Source: Phreatobacter sp.
Lineage (GTDB): Bacteria > Pseudomonadota > Alphaproteobacteria > Rhizobiales > Phreatobacteraceae
NCBI RefSeq assembly: GCF_027532945.1
Contig: NZ_JAPZTZ010000019.1
Location: forward strand, 1 to 41,224
Reading direction: 5' to 3'
Length of the DNA stretch: 41,224 bases
In this document: piece by piece, positions 38,371-41,224 of the stretch
Layout: every line of letters begins with the position of its first letter
Position numbering within the stretch: position 1 is the stretch's first letter
Translations under genes and position numbers: made by a program
The notes under the pieces: model-generated
What the model was told of the DNA's origin: nothing
Databases searched by the model: none
The model's input: the letters and a program-made list of their open reading frames with translations, nothing else

Positions 38371-38393
38371 GCCTTGCTGCACTGCAGCAGGGC
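38371..38393. promoter_or_regulatory. Inverted repeat between the IclR gene and the alkene reductase
   Basis: GCCTTGCTGCA (38371-38381) and TGCAGCAGGGC (38383-38393) are 11-base arms around one base, with a single mismatch that is a G-U pair in RNA. It could be an operator for the upstream regulator or a hairpin ending its transcript. There is no U-tract. Confidence 0.4.
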
Positions 38394-38457
38394 GCCCACG
38401 TGAGGTGCCTTCCTTTCGCGGCGACATGCCGCTTTGCCGATGACCTTGGAGTTTCCG

Positions 38458-39549
38458 ATGAGCCAGGACGCGAGCCCGCTCTTTCAACCCTTCACCCTGG
38501 GCGACCTCGTCCTGCCCAACCGCATCGTCATGGCGCCGTTGACGCGTAACCGCGCCACCCCGGGCACGATCTCCGCCAATGCGCTGACCGCTGCCTATTA
38601 CAAGCAGCGCGCGAGCGCCGGCCTCATCATTTCCGAGGGCACGCAGGTCTCGCCGCAGGGCCAGGGCTATCTCAACACGCCCGGCCTCTACAGCCCCGAG
38701 CAGATTGCCGGCTGGAAGACCGTCACCGACACGCTGCACGCCGCCGGCGGGCGCATCTTCGCCCAGATCTGGCATGTCGGCCGCGTCTCGCATGCCTCGC
38801 TGCTGAATGGCGGCGTGCCGGTCGCCCCCTCCGCCATTCCCGCCAAGACCAAGACCTATGTCGCGGAGGGCTTTGCCGATGTGACGGCGCCGCGCGCACT
38901 GGAGGCCGCCGAGATCCCCGGCGTCGTCGCCGAATATGCCCAGGCCGCCGCGAACGCCTTGAAGGCGGGCTTCGACGGTGTCGAGATCCATGGCGCCAAC
39001 GGCTATCTGATCGACCAGTTCCTGAAGGACGGCGCCAACCAGCGCACCGATGGCTATGGCGGCTCGCCGGAGAACCGCGTGCGCTTCGGCCTCGAAGTGG
39101 TCGATGCCATCCTCAAGGTCTTCCCAAAGACCCGTCTCGGCATCCGCCTGTCGCCGGTGAGCCCGGCCAACGACACCGTGACCTCGGATCCGGCGCAGGT
39201 CTTCGGCCTGTTCGTGTCAGAGCTGTCGAAGCGCGGCCTCGCCTTCATCCACGTGATCGAGGGTGCGACCGGTGGGCCGCGCGACAATGTCGCCTTCGGC
39301 TGGGCGGCACTGCGCAAGGCCTTCTCCGGCGCCTATATCGCCAATAACGGCTACACCCGCGGGCTCGCCATCGACGCGGTCTCGGCCGGCCGGGCCGACC
39401 TCATCGCCTTTGGCCGCCCGTTCATCGCCAATCCGGACCTGGTCGAGCGCCTGCGCACCGGCGCGCCGCTGAACGAACTCGACCGCGCCACGCTCTATGG
39501 CGGCGGCGAGAAGGGCTACACCGACTATCCGACCCTCGACGCGGCCTGA
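38458..39549 (+). CDS. Old-yellow-enzyme alkene reductase (NemA/XenB type)
   Basis: The 363-residue flavoenzyme reduces activated C=C bonds, such as N-ethylmaleimide and unsaturated carbonyls, using FMN and NAD(P)H. It shows LVLPNRIVMAPLTRNRA near residue 25, ISEGTQVSPQGQGYLNTPG and the IWHVGRVSH segment. The substrate-binding EIHGANGYLIDQFL (His and Asn pair) and the FMN-phosphate region DLIAFGRPFIANPDL follow. The start at 38458 has GGAG six bases upstream. It follows the IclR gene by 123 bases and ends in a clear terminator. Confidence 0.92.
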   Translation: MSQDASPLFQPFTLGDLVLPNRIVMAPLTRNRATPGTISANALTAAYYKQRASAGLIISEGTQVSPQGQGYLNTPGLYSPEQIAGWKTVTDTLHAAGGRIFAQIWHVGRVSHASLLNGGVPVAPSAIPAKTKTYVAEGFADVTAPRALEAAEIPGVVAEYAQAAANALKAGFDGVEIHGANGYLIDQFLKDGANQRTDGYGGSPENRVRFGLEVVDAILKVFPKTRLGIRLSPVSPANDTVTSDPAQVFGLFVSELSKRGLAFIHVIEGATGGPRDNVAFGWAALRKAFSGAYIANNGYTRGLAIDAVSAGRADLIAFGRPFIANPDLVERLRTGAPLNELDRATLYGGGEKGYTDYPTLDAA

Positions 39550-39569
39550 TCCGGCCCGCCGACGAACAG

Positions 39570-39603
39570 AAAGGCCCCGCCAGCGCGCGGGGCCTTTCGT
39601 GTT
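39570..39603 (+). terminator. Rho-independent terminator after the alkene reductase
   Basis: AAAGGCCCCGC (39570-39580) and GCGGGGCCTTT (39587-39597) are perfect 11-base arms with a six-base loop, followed by CGTGTTT. This is the clearest intrinsic terminator in the window. Confidence 0.85.
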
Positions 39604-39633
39604 TAGGAGCCTCGCGCGCCGTGTCGGCGGCAA

Positions 39634-39786
39634 ATCGGGGCCGGTCGCCTGATGCGGCTGCTCGGTCAATACAGGACCCGGGAACTGAGCCTCTCCGCGG
39701 TCTATGCCCCGGCGGCTCGGCCTCAGGCGAAGATCCTGACCTTCATCGATTTCCTCGTCGATCGATGTGACGGCGAGAGCTTCTGA
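39634..39786 (+). pseudogene. Remnant of a LysR-family regulator (C-terminal end only)
   Basis: The frame reads IGAGRLMRLLGQYRTRELSL, then SAVYAPAARPQAKILTFIDF and LVDRCDGESF before a TGA. The pattern GRL...L, a L-A-V-Y-like strand and AK-I-FIDFLV closely matches the last 50 residues of LysR-type effector domains. A TAG at 39604 closes the frame upstream, and the rest of a roughly 300-residue regulator, including the DNA-binding domain, is missing. ATG 39652 could start a 44-residue peptide, but this looks like a deletion relic between the terminator and pobA. The former regulator may have controlled a neighbouring gene. Confidence 0.65.
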
Positions 39787-39820
39787 GGCGGGCACGCCAT
39801 CGGGGGCCCATTGCCGCGCC

Positions 39821-41224
<1,404 letters not shown>

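Overview
This window is chromosomal DNA from a high-GC alphaproteobacterium, most likely of the Hyphomicrobiales (Rhizobiales). The evidence is the gene order ppsR-maf-aroE-coaE-dnaQ on one side and hemE-hemJ-rho-mnmE-mnmG-rsmG-parA-parB on the other, a Fur/Mur-type regulator next to plsC, and alphaproteobacterial-type addB/addA. The genus cannot be fixed from the sequence alone.

Left part (1-19.4 kb): a Tat-exported family 5 substrate-binding protein; the addB-addA recombination operon, convergent with fur-plsC; an orphan membrane-anchored TAXI-type binding protein; a glutamine/arginine-rich exported protein; an AcuI-type quinone oxidoreductase divergent from radC; a small exported cysteine-containing protein; a TadG-like pilus protein gene broken by a one-base frameshift; and the ligase-associated DEXH helicase with its PdeM-type phosphoesterase, convergent with a PmtA-like methyltransferase. 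Four DNA-repair genes or gene pairs (addBA, radC, helicase-pdeM) fall within about 17 kb.

Central part (19.5-36.6 kb): the conserved replication-origin neighbourhood. The leftward genes ppsR, maf, aroE, coaE and dnaQ and the rightward genes hemE, hemJ and rho diverge from a 384-base gene-free gap at 23092-23475. That gap holds DnaA-box-like sequences, an AT-rich stretch and six GANTC sites, and is my candidate for oriC. Downstream come mnmE, mnmG, rsmG, parA and parB with two perfect 16-bp parS palindromes (28000 and 29991). A weaker parS-like site lies on the other flank (18658). holA, lptE and leuS run leftward toward parB. The genes here serve haem synthesis, transcription termination, tRNA modification, 16S rRNA methylation, chromosome segregation, the polymerase III clamp loader and proofreading subunits, and LPS transport.

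Right part (36.7-41.2 kb): a YggS-type PLP-binding protein, an IclR-family regulator, an old-yellow-enzyme alkene reductase ending in a clear terminator, a remnant of a LysR regulator, pobA (4-hydroxybenzoate 3-monooxygenase), and the 3' end of a TRAP-transporter large permease gene that overlaps pobA by four bases. This suggests a small aromatic-acid uptake and catabolism module. No rRNA, tRNA, CRISPR array, insertion sequence or prophage was seen.
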